Origin: DATKDF01 sp963752045
GTDB taxonomy: Bacteria > Acidobacteriota > Vicinamibacteria > Vicinamibacterales > SCN-69-37
Assembly (NCBI GenBank): GCA_963752045.1
Contig: CAVVWN010000001.1
Span: forward strand, 1 to 58,595
Length of the DNA: 58,595 nt
Reading direction: 5' to 3'
Shown: positions 1 through 10,823 of the stretch, in pieces
Numbering within the stretch: the first letter of the stretch is position 1
Layout: each line of letters begins with the position of its first letter
Made by a program: the position numbers and the translations under genes
Notes under the pieces: model-generated
What the model saw: the letters and a program-made list of their open reading frames with translations, nothing else
Databases searched by the model: none
What the model was told of the DNA's origin: nothing

Positions 1-389
1 GGCGTGCACGGCCCGCCTCAGAAATCGTATGGCCGGATTTCGGAGGCAACGAGCGGAGGCCAGGGCCGCAGGCTCCGCTGAATCTCGCTGAACAGCGATG
101 GCGATGCGCAGAGAGGCGATGTTCGTACCTGACAGCTTCGCGCTATCGACGCGGTCTGGCGTGTCTGCCGGCCTCGACCGTGAGCACAGCCTCCGAGATG
201 GCACCGGCCTATTCGCCCAGCGCCCTGCGCGCAGCAGGCGTCAAGGCCGCAGCCACGCGAAGCGGGGTCGGCGCGGAAGCGCCGAGCCTGGACGCCGGCG
301 AGCACAGGGCCACAATGGCCGCGGCCGGTGGTTGTGCTCCACCAGGTCGGCAGGTACCATTGACCACTCGACACTTCAAGGGTGACCAG
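1..389. other. Left-edge region with no supported gene
   Basis: No open frame here has a credible start, ribosome-binding site or recognisable protein family. The frames on both strands look like chance GC-rich frames. The frame of the downstream VWA gene stays open back to position 180, but those residues are low-complexity and lack family similarity, so they are treated as 5' flank. A short inverted repeat, gaaatc/gatttc, lies near positions 22-42. Confidence 0.5.
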
Positions 390-1616
390 ATGCAGAATGC
401 CGCAGGGCGGCTCGTGCTAGCGCTGGCAGGCGTGTCGCTCCTGGCAGTTGGACCGATCGCCCAGTCCCAACAGCGCCCGGTATTTCGCGCCGGGGCTGAC
501 CTGATCGTCGTTGACGTCCAGGTGGTCGACCGTCGCGGCGCCCCGATCGCCGATCTGAAAGCCGGCGACTTCGAGGTGCGGGTCGACCGGAGCGTCCGCA
601 AGGTCGTGTCGGCACAGTTCCTGCGGCACGAGGCGTCTTCGTCACCCGCGCAGGCGACAGAACCGGAGGCGGCAGCTCCAGCGGAGACAGCCCGAGGTGT
701 AGCGCCCGCTGGTCGGAGCTTCATCCTGGCCGTCGACGAGTCCAGCTTTCGGGCGCGCAACGCGCTGGCGGCCATGCAGGCTGCCCGGCGCTTCATCGAG
801 AACCTCGAACCCGACGACCGGATCGGGCTGTTCAAATACCCCGTCTACCCGAAGTCGGTCCAATTGACCACTGACCATGAGAGCGTGCTCGAGGAGCTCC
901 ATGGCGTGATCGGCGTGCTCGAGGTACCGCAGGGGCGCTACAACCTCTCGCTGAGCGAGGTAATCGACATCACCGCTGAGGATTCCGAGATTCTCGATCG
1001 GGTCGTCGCCCGCGAGTGCGGCACTGGGTACAAGGGTCTTTGCCGTAACGAGATCCTCACGGAGGCGCGTCAGTTCGGCATGATCGCCGAAACGCAGGTG
1101 GCCCAGAGCGCCGCTGGAATGCGCGCTCTGTTCGACGCCCTGTCGAAGTACCCGGAACGAAAGACGGTCGTCCTGGTGAGCGGCGGCCTGCTGGCATCCG
1201 ATCGCGTGGGTGGCCGGCCCGACGTGACCGCGATCATCTCGGACATCGGCGAGCGGGCCGCGAGGTCGAACACGAACCTCTACGTCCTGCACATGGACAC
1301 GAGCTTCATCGACGCGTTCTCGGCGACCGGCGGCCGGATCGCAACGTCGTTCATGCGCGAGTCAACGGCCCTCGGCGCCGGCCTCGATCGTTTCGCCGGC
1401 ATCGCCGGCGGGGCTCTCGTGCGCGTCGAGGCCGGCACGGGCGACTACGCCTTCGAGCGCGTGCTGCGCGAGACGTCCGCATACTACCTGCTTGGTATCG
1501 AAGTTGAGCCCGACGACCGCGACGGCCGACCGCATTTCATCGACGTGGATGTTGACCGCCGCGGTGCGGAGATCCGCAGCCGCAGGACTGTTGTCATTCC
1601 GGCTGCCGGCGGGTGA
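390..1616 (+). CDS. VWFA-related acidobacterial domain protein, exported
   Basis: Encodes about 408 residues. The ATG at 390 is preferred over upstream in-frame starts because it follows AAGGG by about 8 nt and begins a signal peptide (basic start, LVLALAGVSLLAVG core, cleavage near AQSQQ). The mature N-terminus (FRAGADLIVVDVQVVD, then AGDFEVRVD) matches the beta-rich segment that precedes the von Willebrand A fold in the family common in Acidobacteriota. The A-domain strand reads ILAVDESSF, so the metal-ion site DxSxS is incomplete. The C-terminal YYLLGIEV is typical of these proteins. Function is unknown; likely periplasmic or secreted. It stands alone on the plus strand. Confidence 0.85.
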   Translation: MQNAAGRLVLALAGVSLLAVGPIAQSQQRPVFRAGADLIVVDVQVVDRRGAPIADLKAGDFEVRVDRSVRKVVSAQFLRHEASSSPAQATEPEAAAPAETARGVAPAGRSFILAVDESSFRARNALAAMQAARRFIENLEPDDRIGLFKYPVYPKSVQLTTDHESVLEELHGVIGVLEVPQGRYNLSLSEVIDITAEDSEILDRVVARECGTGYKGLCRNEILTEARQFGMIAETQVAQSAAGMRALFDALSKYPERKTVVLVSGGLLASDRVGGRPDVTAIISDIGERAARSNTNLYVLHMDTSFIDAFSATGGRIATSFMRESTALGAGLDRFAGIAGGALVRVEAGTGDYAFERVLRETSAYYLLGIEVEPDDRDGRPHFIDVDVDRRGAEIRSRRTVVIPAAGG

Positions 1617-1734
1617 GAACCCGGTTCGACCTGGCGATGGCGCTCTGGGCGAGTCAGCGGCCCCAGGCAGGACCCGGGGCGGAGGGGGCTCCTGAAGGCG
1701 CGTGGCTCTGCCAATCTGAGCGCTGGAGGCACTC

Positions 1735-2001
1735 ATGGACCTCGGATTCACGGTGAGGATTCTCAGGGAAGGGAGCGCATTCGTCGCGCATGCTCCAGAA
1801 CTGGATGTGTCCAGCTGTGGAGGCACTGAGGACGAGGCGCGCCGTAACATCATCGATGCCGTTGAGGGTTTTCTCGAGACTGCTCGGGAGCGGGGCACCC
1901 TGAACGACATCCTCCAGGAAGCCGGGTACGAATTCGAGAACGGCCGGTGGAAGGAACCGGCATTGGTCGGCGTCTCGCCCGTCAGCGCGGCGACCACTTG
2001 A
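1735..2001 (+). CDS. hicB: HicB-family antitoxin
   Basis: 88 residues starting at ATG 1735, with GGAGG 5 nt upstream. The N-terminal half (FTVRILREGSAFVAHAPELD, then a GGTEDEARRNIIDAVEGFL helix) is the partially degraded RNase H-like fold of HicB antitoxins, which bind HicA and block its RNase activity. The short C-terminus ends in NGRWKEPALV, usual for the compact form without a ribbon-helix-helix domain. It precedes and overlaps a hicA reading frame, the normal neighbour. HicB proteins usually repress their own promoter, but no operator is obvious here. Confidence 0.8.
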   Translation: MDLGFTVRILREGSAFVAHAPELDVSSCGGTEDEARRNIIDAVEGFLETARERGTLNDILQEAGYEFENGRWKEPALVGVSPVSAATT

Positions 2002-2138
2002 TTTACACGAAGTCTCACGTCAAGCGGCCGCTCGTCATTCCAACCTACCGCGCCGTACCCATCTTCGTCATGCGCAATCTGCTCAGAACCGCCGGCATGA
2101 GCAGGGAGCGGTACTTCGAACTCCTCTCGGAGGCATAG
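1947..2138 (+). pseudogene. hicA: HicA-like mRNA interferase, N-terminally shortened
   Basis: The frame reads RQRGDHLIYTK followed by PLVIPTY and MRNLLRTAGMSRERYFELL, which are the catalytic-His strand and C-terminal helices of HicA toxins (small dsRBD-like RNases). The expected first helix, about 20 residues carrying a SGREVVRALERAGF-type segment, is absent. The frame upstream shows no such homology and runs into hicB codons. Possible starts are GTG 1947 (63 aa) or TTG 1998, which overlaps the hicB stop. A small deletion at the hicB/hicA junction is the simplest reading, so the toxin is probably inactive. A functional minimal HicA cannot be excluded. Confidence 0.6.
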
Positions 2139-2146
2139 GCACGACG

Positions 2147-2317
2147 ATGAACGCAAAGCCTTACCTCGGCCACTGGAGAATCACCAGCATGGAAGCCTGG
2201 GACCAGGAGTACGTGGACGCGGTCCGGCAGGCCGAGATTCAGGAAGCTCTAGCCGGACCACGACGTTTTCCGGCGAAGCCGACCAGGTTCGAGCGCGACG
2301 CACGCTGCGTCTTCTGA
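2147..2317 (+). pseudogene. Truncated small conserved protein (WRI-x-x-M-x-x-WD family)
   Basis: The ATG at 2147 opens a frame reading YLGHWRITSMEAWDQEYVD. This resembles a widespread small hypothetical protein family that often sits next to toxin-antitoxin or mobile genes. After about residue 27 the frame loses family resemblance and continues as the antisense of the integrase 3' end, stopping at 2317. The gene therefore appears cut near 2225-2245, where the integrase-bearing segment begins. The function of the intact family is unknown. Recognition is from memory of the motif and should be confirmed by a search. Confidence 0.5.
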
Positions 2318-3393
2318 AAGCCGTCGAGCTTTGACGCGCCCATTTCGAGCATCGCCTGATCGACGATGCTGTAGCGCCGGTAGATCGACTCGGTCTTGTG
2401 GCCGATCATGGCCATCGCGGTGGTCCTCGGCACGCCGGCGCGCTCGAGGTTTCGGACGGCCGTCCGCCGGAAGTCGTGCGGAATCCGCTGGATGCCCGCG
2501 GCGTCGCAGGCGGCGCGCCAGACGGCGTTGAAGTCGCGAATCGGGGTGCCGCTGGCCCGGCAGAACACCCACGGGACGACCTTCCCAGTGCTCTTCTCCA
2601 CGCGAGACACGTAGCGTCGCTGACGGGTCAGCACCTGGCGCATCCAAGTCGTGAACTGGAATTCGCGGCCGGCCGAGGCGTCCTTAGCCTCCCCCGGGTC
2701 GATTCGGAGCCAGCCTTTTCCGCCGAAGTCGACGTGCCGCCACTCGCGGGTGAGGAGCTCCGACCGGATGCGCCAGCCGGTGATGTAGGCCAGCTCGAAG
2801 AGCGCGTGATACTCCTTCGGCAGGTGCTTCAGGATTGCCCGGAACTGGTCCAGCTCGAAGAATCCCTTCCGGACGTTGTGCTCGGCCAGCATCGAGATGT
2901 ACGGCATCGTCGATACCATCCCCTGCCTGAGGCCAAGCCGGAACATGCGCTTGAGCGAGGCCAGCTCACGGTTGATGCTCGCCGGCGCCGCCTCGTCGCT
3001 CAGCCGGAGCGACTTGTACCGCTCGACTGCGGTCGTGGTGATGTCGATCGCCTTCGTCCCTCCAAACACCGCGTCGAGCTTCGGCAGGCGCGTCGTTTGC
3101 AGGTCGCGGAAGCTCTTGCGGGCGTTGTTCTGATAGTCAACGACGATGAGCTTCCGGAGGTCGTCGTAGGTGACGTTCCGCGAGAGCACGACCTTGCCGC
3201 CTGTCGCGTCAGCGAGTCGCCTCTGAAGGAACTCGGCTGCGTCAGATCGCTTCGTGAAGTCGGTCGCCTCACGTATCGTCCGGTTGCCGACCACGAACTC
3301 GATGTACCAGTTTCTCGTCTTGCGAAGTTTGCCGTTCGAATCGCGATACGTGCGCTGAAAGACGCTGCCTGATCCGCGTCGGCTGCGAGGCAT
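2239..3393 (-). CDS. Tyrosine recombinase / phage-type integrase
   Basis: 384 residues. An N-terminal basic arm and Arm-type domain (about 1-65) and a SAM-like core-binding domain (about 70-165) precede the catalytic domain. The catalytic set is visible: Arg208 (TGWR), probable Lys237, His306-x-x-Arg309 (PHDFRR), His332 (IGHKTES) and the likely nucleophile Tyr341 (YRRYSI). It would cut and rejoin DNA between att sites. The gene starts 127 nt from the 3' end of tRNA-Leu and points away from it, the classic layout of an element integrated at a tRNA gene. Its 3' end abuts a truncated gene and no cargo is evident, so it is probably a remnant. No second att copy was found. Confidence 0.9.
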   Translation of the reverse strand: MPRSRRGSGSVFQRTYRDSNGKLRKTRNWYIEFVVGNRTIREATDFTKRSDAAEFLQRRLADATGGKVVLSRNVTYDDLRKLIVVDYQNNARKSFRDLQTTRLPKLDAVFGGTKAIDITTTAVERYKSLRLSDEAAPASINRELASLKRMFRLGLRQGMVSTMPYISMLAEHNVRKGFFELDQFRAILKHLPKEYHALFELAYITGWRIRSELLTREWRHVDFGGKGWLRIDPGEAKDASAGREFQFTTWMRQVLTRQRRYVSRVEKSTGKVVPWVFCRASGTPIRDFNAVWRAACDAAGIQRIPHDFRRTAVRNLERAGVPRTTAMAMIGHKTESIYRRYSIVDQAMLEMGASKLDGFQKTQRASRSNLVGFAGKRRGPARAS

Positions 3394-3519
3394 GGATGTC
3401 TGCTCCGGGGGTGGAGTCAGCTTAACATACCTGCCAGTGGCCTGCCAGTACCGGATCTCAGGTCAGAGGCCTAAATCGGCGATCTCTCGAAACTAGCCCG
3501 TATTTACTGGGTCAATATG

Positions 3520-3606
3520 TGCCGGGGGTGGGGGTCGAACCCACACGAGGCTTGTGGCCTCTCAGGATTTTAAGTCCTGTGCGTCTGCCAGTTTCGCCAC
3601 CCCGGC
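3520..3606 (-). tRNA. tRNA-Leu (anticodon TAA)
   Basis: On the minus strand the 7-bp acceptor arms GCCGGGG/CCCCGGC pair (3606-3600 with 3527-3521). The anticodon stem-loop reads GGACTTAAAATCC, giving anticodon TAA. A long class II variable arm follows and the T-arm carries GGTTCGACCCC. Position 3520 is discriminator A. CCA is not encoded. The variable arm and D-arm (GGCAGACGC) fit leucine. Confidence 0.93.
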
Positions 3607-3698
3607 GTGCATGTATTATCGACCGGCCAGCCGGATCTCTGGGTACATGCCGCCGACGTGCCGATAGAGCGGTGGAAGACTACACCCGGAGCCGCAGA

Positions 3699-4196
3699 AT
3701 GAAGAGGATTACAGTTCTGGTCGCGGCGGCGTTTGCGATCGGCACGACGCCGCTCGCGCGTGCCGCAGACCCCAAGGCCCTCGTGCTCGCGCAGACCGAG
3801 GCGCCCGTGTCCATCACGAAGTACCAGACTCGCTACACCCGGTCGGACAAACCCGACGAGCAGGGCATCACGCACAAGCTCGACTACAAGAACGTCACCA
3901 ATCGGCGCATTCTCGCGATCGAGTTCGGCTTCGTGGAATTCACGATCTGGAACGAACACATCGAGACGCTCATCGCCAACGACCTCGACGAGACCGGCGG
4001 CGGCAAGTCGGGCGACGGCTCGTGGCTGCACGACCCGCCCACCGGCTTCATCTTCCACACGGGCATCGCCTACGTCTCGCGCGTGCGCTTCGAGGACGGC
4101 GAGATCTGGACCGCCGACCCGAACGACGTGGCCGAGCACATCAAGGGCGTCGAAGCGTCGTTCTCGGTGGAGATGCTCAAGCCGAAGGGCAGCTGA
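3699..4196 (+). CDS. Exported hypothetical protein
   Basis: 165 residues from ATG 3699. The N-terminus MKRITVLVAAAFAIGTTPLARA is a signal peptide with a likely AxA-type cleavage site before ADPKA. The mature part is hydrophilic, with no cysteines and no family I recognise. It contains an immunoglobulin-like or FxxxF strand pattern (KLDYKNVTNRRILAIEFGFVEF) suggesting a small beta-sandwich. It is convergent with the gene at 4231-4593 and follows tRNA-Leu divergently, so it is probably a single-gene unit. In-frame codons upstream to 3519 cross the tRNA and are not coding. Confidence 0.7.
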   Translation: MKRITVLVAAAFAIGTTPLARAADPKALVLAQTEAPVSITKYQTRYTRSDKPDEQGITHKLDYKNVTNRRILAIEFGFVEFTIWNEHIETLIANDLDETGGGKSGDGSWLHDPPTGFIFHTGIAYVSRVRFEDGEIWTADPNDVAEHIKGVEASFSVEMLKPKGS

Positions 4197-4230
4197 CGGG
4201 TCGCCACGGACCACGGCGGCCAGCGCCGAT

Positions 4231-4593
4231 TCAGTGCACGGTCGGCGCGCCACCCGGGTAGCGCTCGGCGCGCAGCACGCGCGTGATGCGCGCGTCGAGC
4301 TCGGCCTGCTCCATCGCGAACGGCCCGGCGACGGCCGCACCCATCGGGATCTCGATGGCGATGATCACCTGGCCGTCGGACGGCTCGACGATCCAGCTGA
4401 ACCCGAGAAGCGCCACGGGACGGTCCGCCTCGGCGTCCGGATGCTCCGCCCGGTCGATGGCGCGCAGGATCTCCACCAGCACGTCGCGGACGGCGGCATC
4501 GTCCCATGTCGCCGGCGCGCCATGCGGCACGACGCACGCGTGCGTCACGGCGTAGTCCTGCCCTTTGAGCACCACTTCAACGTTGAATGTCAT
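4231..4593 (-). CDS. Conserved hypothetical protein
   Basis: 120 residues from ATG 4593. It lies 38 nt downstream of the DUF255 gene and happens to be in the same frame as that gene's 5' part, because the frameshift near 5373 leaves no intervening stop. The two should not be merged. The protein is acidic and soluble, without signal or membrane segment: an alpha/beta pattern with WDDAAVRDVLVEILRAID as an amphipathic helix and GQVIIAIEIPMGAAVAGPF as a strand-rich segment. I do not recognise the family. Probably co-transcribed with the upstream gene. Confidence 0.6.
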   Translation of the reverse strand: MTFNVEVVLKGQDYAVTHACVVPHGAPATWDDAAVRDVLVEILRAIDRAEHPDAEADRPVALLGFSWIVEPSDGQVIIAIEIPMGAAVAGPFAMEQAELDARITRVLRAERYPGGAPTVH

Positions 4594-4631
4594 GTCCTGC
4601 CCAGCCCTGACCCGGGCCTCCCGACTGGCGA

Positions 4632-6777
<2,146 letters not shown>

Positions 6778-6814
6778 CCGACCATGGTGACTGACGGCGA
6801 ACGGTGATGCAACC

Positions 6815-6938
6815 GTGGAGGACGTGGAGGGCGTGGAGGAATTCCCCGGGGGGGCACCGTGGAGAGCATGGAGGGCGTCGAGGAATTCCCCGGGGGGCAC
6901 CGTGGAGAGCATGGAGAGCATGGAGGGCGTGGAGGGCC
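6815..6938. repeat. GC-rich minisatellite between two genes
   Basis: Nearly three copies of a ~43-nt unit: 6815-6858, 6859-6901 and a partial one at 6902-6938. Each opens with 9-nt sub-repeats of the form GTGGAGGGC/ATGGAGAGC; the two full copies continue through GAGGAATTCCCCGGGGGG to CACC. The sub-repeats themselves expand and contract between copies. The array sits between two minus-strand genes, just after the brkB-like stop. Only the copy-number and base-run differences noted separate the units, which indicates recent slippage. Confidence 0.85.
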
Positions 6939-6960
6939 ACGATGTCTCCCTGCCCGGGAA

Positions 6961-7881
6961 TCAACTGAGAGGCGCCGCGGCCGGTTCCTCCGAACGACGA
7001 TGCCTCCTGAGCCGCGCGTACGCCGCGGTGACTTCCACGCCATAGAGCAGGATGACGGCCGAAAGGTAGACCCACATCAGGAAGACCATGATCGACGCGA
7101 CCGAGCCCTCGATGCTGTACCGCGACAGGTCGCGCATGTACAGGGAGAACCCCGCAAGCGCCCCTCGCCAGAGCAGCGCCGCGAGCACCGCGCCGAACCA
7201 GACGTCCCGCAGCCGCACCTTCGCGTTCGGCACGAAGTGGTACACGAGCCCGAGCACGACGATGACGATGATGGTGGGGGCGACCTGATAGAGAAGACCG
7301 GTCAGCTCATGGAAGGCCGGGTACGACTCGAGGACGGCGGCAAACCAGGTTGCCTCCACGATCTTGATCACGGTGATCAGCACGAGGGCGGCCACCATGA
7401 GCAGGCCGGCGACCATGAGCATGACGAACGCGATCAGCTTGTGCTTGAAGAAGCCGGGCGGCTCGTCGACCCCCCAGGCGTGATTGACGGCGGAGGTGAC
7501 CGCGCCGAACACGCCCATCGACGCCCAGAGCATCACCACGGTGCCGAAGATGCTCAGGGCGGCCGGCGCATCGAAGTCCCGGATGAAGTCGACGACCGGC
7601 GCGAGGTTTGCCGGCAGGGCGTTCTCGAAGACCGATCCCAGCGCCCCGCCGTCCGGGTCGATCGCGAACGCGCGCAGAATGGTCACGACGAGCAGGAGGA
7701 ACGGAAACAGGGAAAGCAGTGAGTAATAGGCAATCGAGGCCGAGTAGGTCAGGTTGGCGCTCCTGTAGAACTCGACCACGCCGCGTCCGGCGGCCCGGAA
7801 CCCCAACCCTACGCTGCGGCCGGCCCGCAGTCCCGCGCGGACGATCCAGGGCGGTCGGCGCGGCCGATCGGACGAAGTCAC
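6961..7881 (-). CDS. YihY/BrkB-family inner-membrane protein
   Basis: 306 residues from ATG 7881. It has a short basic cytoplasmic N-terminus and about six membrane segments. The family hallmark (NLTYSASIAYYSLLSLFPFL) is at about residues 42-61, and there is a late VWFGAVLAALLW segment. The family was once called ribonuclease BN in error; its members are membrane proteins of unclear role, possibly transporters. The gene is followed by the minisatellite and preceded by a small YtxH-like membrane protein on the same strand (30 nt gap), so the two probably form one transcript. Confidence 0.88.
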   Translation of the reverse strand: MTSSDRPRRPPWIVRAGLRAGRSVGLGFRAAGRGVVEFYRSANLTYSASIAYYSLLSLFPFLLLVVTILRAFAIDPDGGALGSVFENALPANLAPVVDFIRDFDAPAALSIFGTVVMLWASMGVFGAVTSAVNHAWGVDEPPGFFKHKLIAFVMLMVAGLLMVAALVLITVIKIVEATWFAAVLESYPAFHELTGLLYQVAPTIIVIVVLGLVYHFVPNAKVRLRDVWFGAVLAALLWRGALAGFSLYMRDLSRYSIEGSVASIMVFLMWVYLSAVILLYGVEVTAAYARLRRHRRSEEPAAAPLS

Positions 7882-7910
7882 CAGTTCCTGCCTCCGGAAC
7901 GCCGGGACGA

Positions 7911-8159
7911 TCAGCGCGAGTCCGTGCGCGGGCCGCCCGTATCAGACGGCGGCGTGGCCAGCCACGCCGCGTCGATCGCCTGCCGAGCCTCTTCGGCGGT
8001 CTCCCACGCCTTGCCGAGCTCGGCCAGGAGATTGGTCACCGCCGGCTCGACCTCCTCACGAAGGCCTCGCCCACGCTCGGTAAAGTACAGATAGCCGAAC
8101 GCGCCCCCTGCGATCGCGCCCGCCAGTGCTCCCAGCCAGATCGCCGAACGCTCATTCAC
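7911..8159 (-). CDS. YtxH-like small membrane protein
   Basis: 82 residues from GTG 8159. GGGAGG (plus-strand 8166-8171) lies 6 nt upstream and supports this start. One N-terminal membrane helix (IWLGALAGAIAGGAFGYLYF) is followed directly by TERGRGLREEVEPAV and an amphipathic helix. This is the YtxH layout: a glycine-rich helix, FTERGR, then a tail. Likely inner membrane with a cytoplasmic tail. A TAGAAT -10 box on the minus strand (8184-8189) can drive it and the brkB-like gene. Confidence 0.7.
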   Translation of the reverse strand: MNERSAIWLGALAGAIAGGAFGYLYFTERGRGLREEVEPAVTNLLAELGKAWETAEEARQAIDAAWLATPPSDTGGPRTDSR

Positions 8160-8183
8160 GTGAAGCCTCCCGAAACACAGTCA

Positions 8184-8199
8184 ATTCTAGCCATATAAT
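8184..8199. promoter_or_regulatory. Divergent -10 boxes; plus side leaderless
   Basis: TATAAT (8194-8199, plus) is followed by 6 nt and then ATG 8206, so transcription would start at or next to the A of the start codon. TAGAAT on the minus strand (8184-8189) serves the YtxH-like gene with a normal leader. The two boxes are only 4 nt apart and should compete. No clear -35 box is seen on either side. Confidence 0.6.
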
Positions 8200-8205
8200 C
8201 CCGAT

Positions 8206-8364
8206 ATGCCAGGGTTGCCCAAGCCCATCCGCAGTGAGGCGCCTCGCCCGCAGCCCGTTTCCGACAAAGTGGCGTGCGAGCGATGCGGCGCCGAGATGTT
8301 CCGCATGCACGCCGTCTGGCGTTGTCCGAACTGCGGCTTCAAGACCGACTGTTGCGGCTGGTGA
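8206..8364 (+). CDS. Small zinc-ribbon protein (52 aa)
   Basis: The ATG at 8206 gives a 52-residue protein with CERCGAEM, then RCPNCGFKTDCCGW at the C-terminus: a CxxC...CxxC zinc ribbon ending in an extra Cys pair. It has no signal and no membrane segment. It stops 7 nt before the carboxylase beta start, so it is the first gene of the leucine-degradation operon. A perfect TATAAT 6 nt upstream implies a leaderless message. The function is unknown; a structural or regulatory zinc-binding role is inferred only from the cysteines. Confidence 0.7.
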   Translation: MPGLPKPIRSEAPRPQPVSDKVACERCGAEMFRMHAVWRCPNCGFKTDCCGW

Positions 8365-8371
8365 GCGGCGC

Positions 8372-9979
<1,608 letters not shown>

Positions 9980-10028
9980 CGCCTGTGCATTTGCCCCTGC
10001 TTTTCACGCGCGCTGTCGCCGAGTTGTC

Positions 10029-10823
10029 ATGGCGCTCCTGATCGAACGAGGCCCGGTCACGCGCGTGACGCTCGACCGCCCCGAGGTCCGCAACGCGTTC
10101 AACGAGGTCCTGATTGGGGAGCTCGTCGACTTCGCGCGCTCGGTGCCCGACGACGGTTCGGTGCGCGCGGTCGTGGTCTCAGGCGCCGGCCCGGTCTTCT
10201 GTGCCGGCGCCAATCTCCAGTGGATGTCGAAGATGCTCGCGTACTCGCGGGAGCAGAATCTCGTGGACGCGCGCGCGGCGGCTCTGATGTTCCACCTGCT
10301 CGACTCGCTGCCGGTGCCGCTCATCGGCCGCGTGCACGGCGCCGCGCTCGGCGGCGGCGCCGGACTCGCAGCCGTCTGCGACGTGGTCGTCGCGGCCGAG
10401 GACGCCGTGTTCGGCTTCACCGAGGTCCGGCTCGGAATCCTGCCGGCGATGATCTCGCCCTACGTCGTGCGCAAGATCGGTCTCTCGGCCGCCCGCGACT
10501 GGTGCCTCTCGGGCGAGCGCTTCCCTGCGGCCACGGCGAAGGCGTTGGGACTGGTGCACGAGGTCGTGCCGGCCGACGACCTCGACGCGGCCGTCGACGA
10601 ACGCGTGGCACGCGTGCTCAAGGCTGCCCCATCGGCGATCCGGCGCACGAAAGAGCTGCTCTCGGCCGTCGACGGGCGGCGGCCCGGCGACGTGCTCGCG
10701 CTCACGGCCGAGGCCATCGCCGCCCAGCGCGTGTCGGCGGAGGGTCAGGAGGGCATGGCCGCGTTTCTCGACAAGCGCGTGCCGGCCTGGGTCAAGGACA
10801 GCAAGCGGGGTCGAACGTCCTGA
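10029..10823 (+). CDS. liuC: Enoyl-CoA hydratase family, likely methylglutaconyl-CoA hydratase
   Basis: 264 residues from ATG 10029. Crotonase fold with oxyanion-hole segments GAGPVFCAGANLQWM (about 53-67) and VHGAALGGGAGLAAVCD (about 100-116), and the active-site region FGFTEVRLGILPAMISPYV. In the leucine pathway it hydrates 3-methylglutaconyl-CoA to HMG-CoA. It lies 49 nt after the carboxylase beta gene and shares one base with the biotin carboxylase start (TGATG), so translation is coupled. Crotonases are hard to assign by sequence; the call rests on operon context. Confidence 0.88.
   Translation: MALLIERGPVTRVTLDRPEVRNAFNEVLIGELVDFARSVPDDGSVRAVVVSGAGPVFCAGANLQWMSKMLAYSREQNLVDARAAALMFHLLDSLPVPLIGRVHGAALGGGAGLAAVCDVVVAAEDAVFGFTEVRLGILPAMISPYVVRKIGLSAARDWCLSGERFPAATAKALGLVHEVVPADDLDAAVDERVARVLKAAPSAIRRTKELLSAVDGRRPGDVLALTAEAIAAQRVSAEGQEGMAAFLDKRVPAWVKDSKRGRTS

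Noticed and set aside
18..374. 118-codon minus-strand frame at the left edge
   Set aside because: No ribosome site, no family similarity, Arg/Ser/Cys-rich shadow composition.
2398..3372. 324-codon plus-strand frame opposite the integrase
   Set aside because: Composition and residues are those of an antisense GC-frame; the minus strand encodes a clear recombinase.
3401..3413. Possible att-site copy (ccgggggtgg) next to the tRNA 3' end
   Set aside because: Only ~10 matching GC-rich bases and on the same side as the tRNA, too short to call.
6815..6938. CRISPR-like array
   Set aside because: Units are contiguous with no unique spacers; it is a tandem minisatellite.
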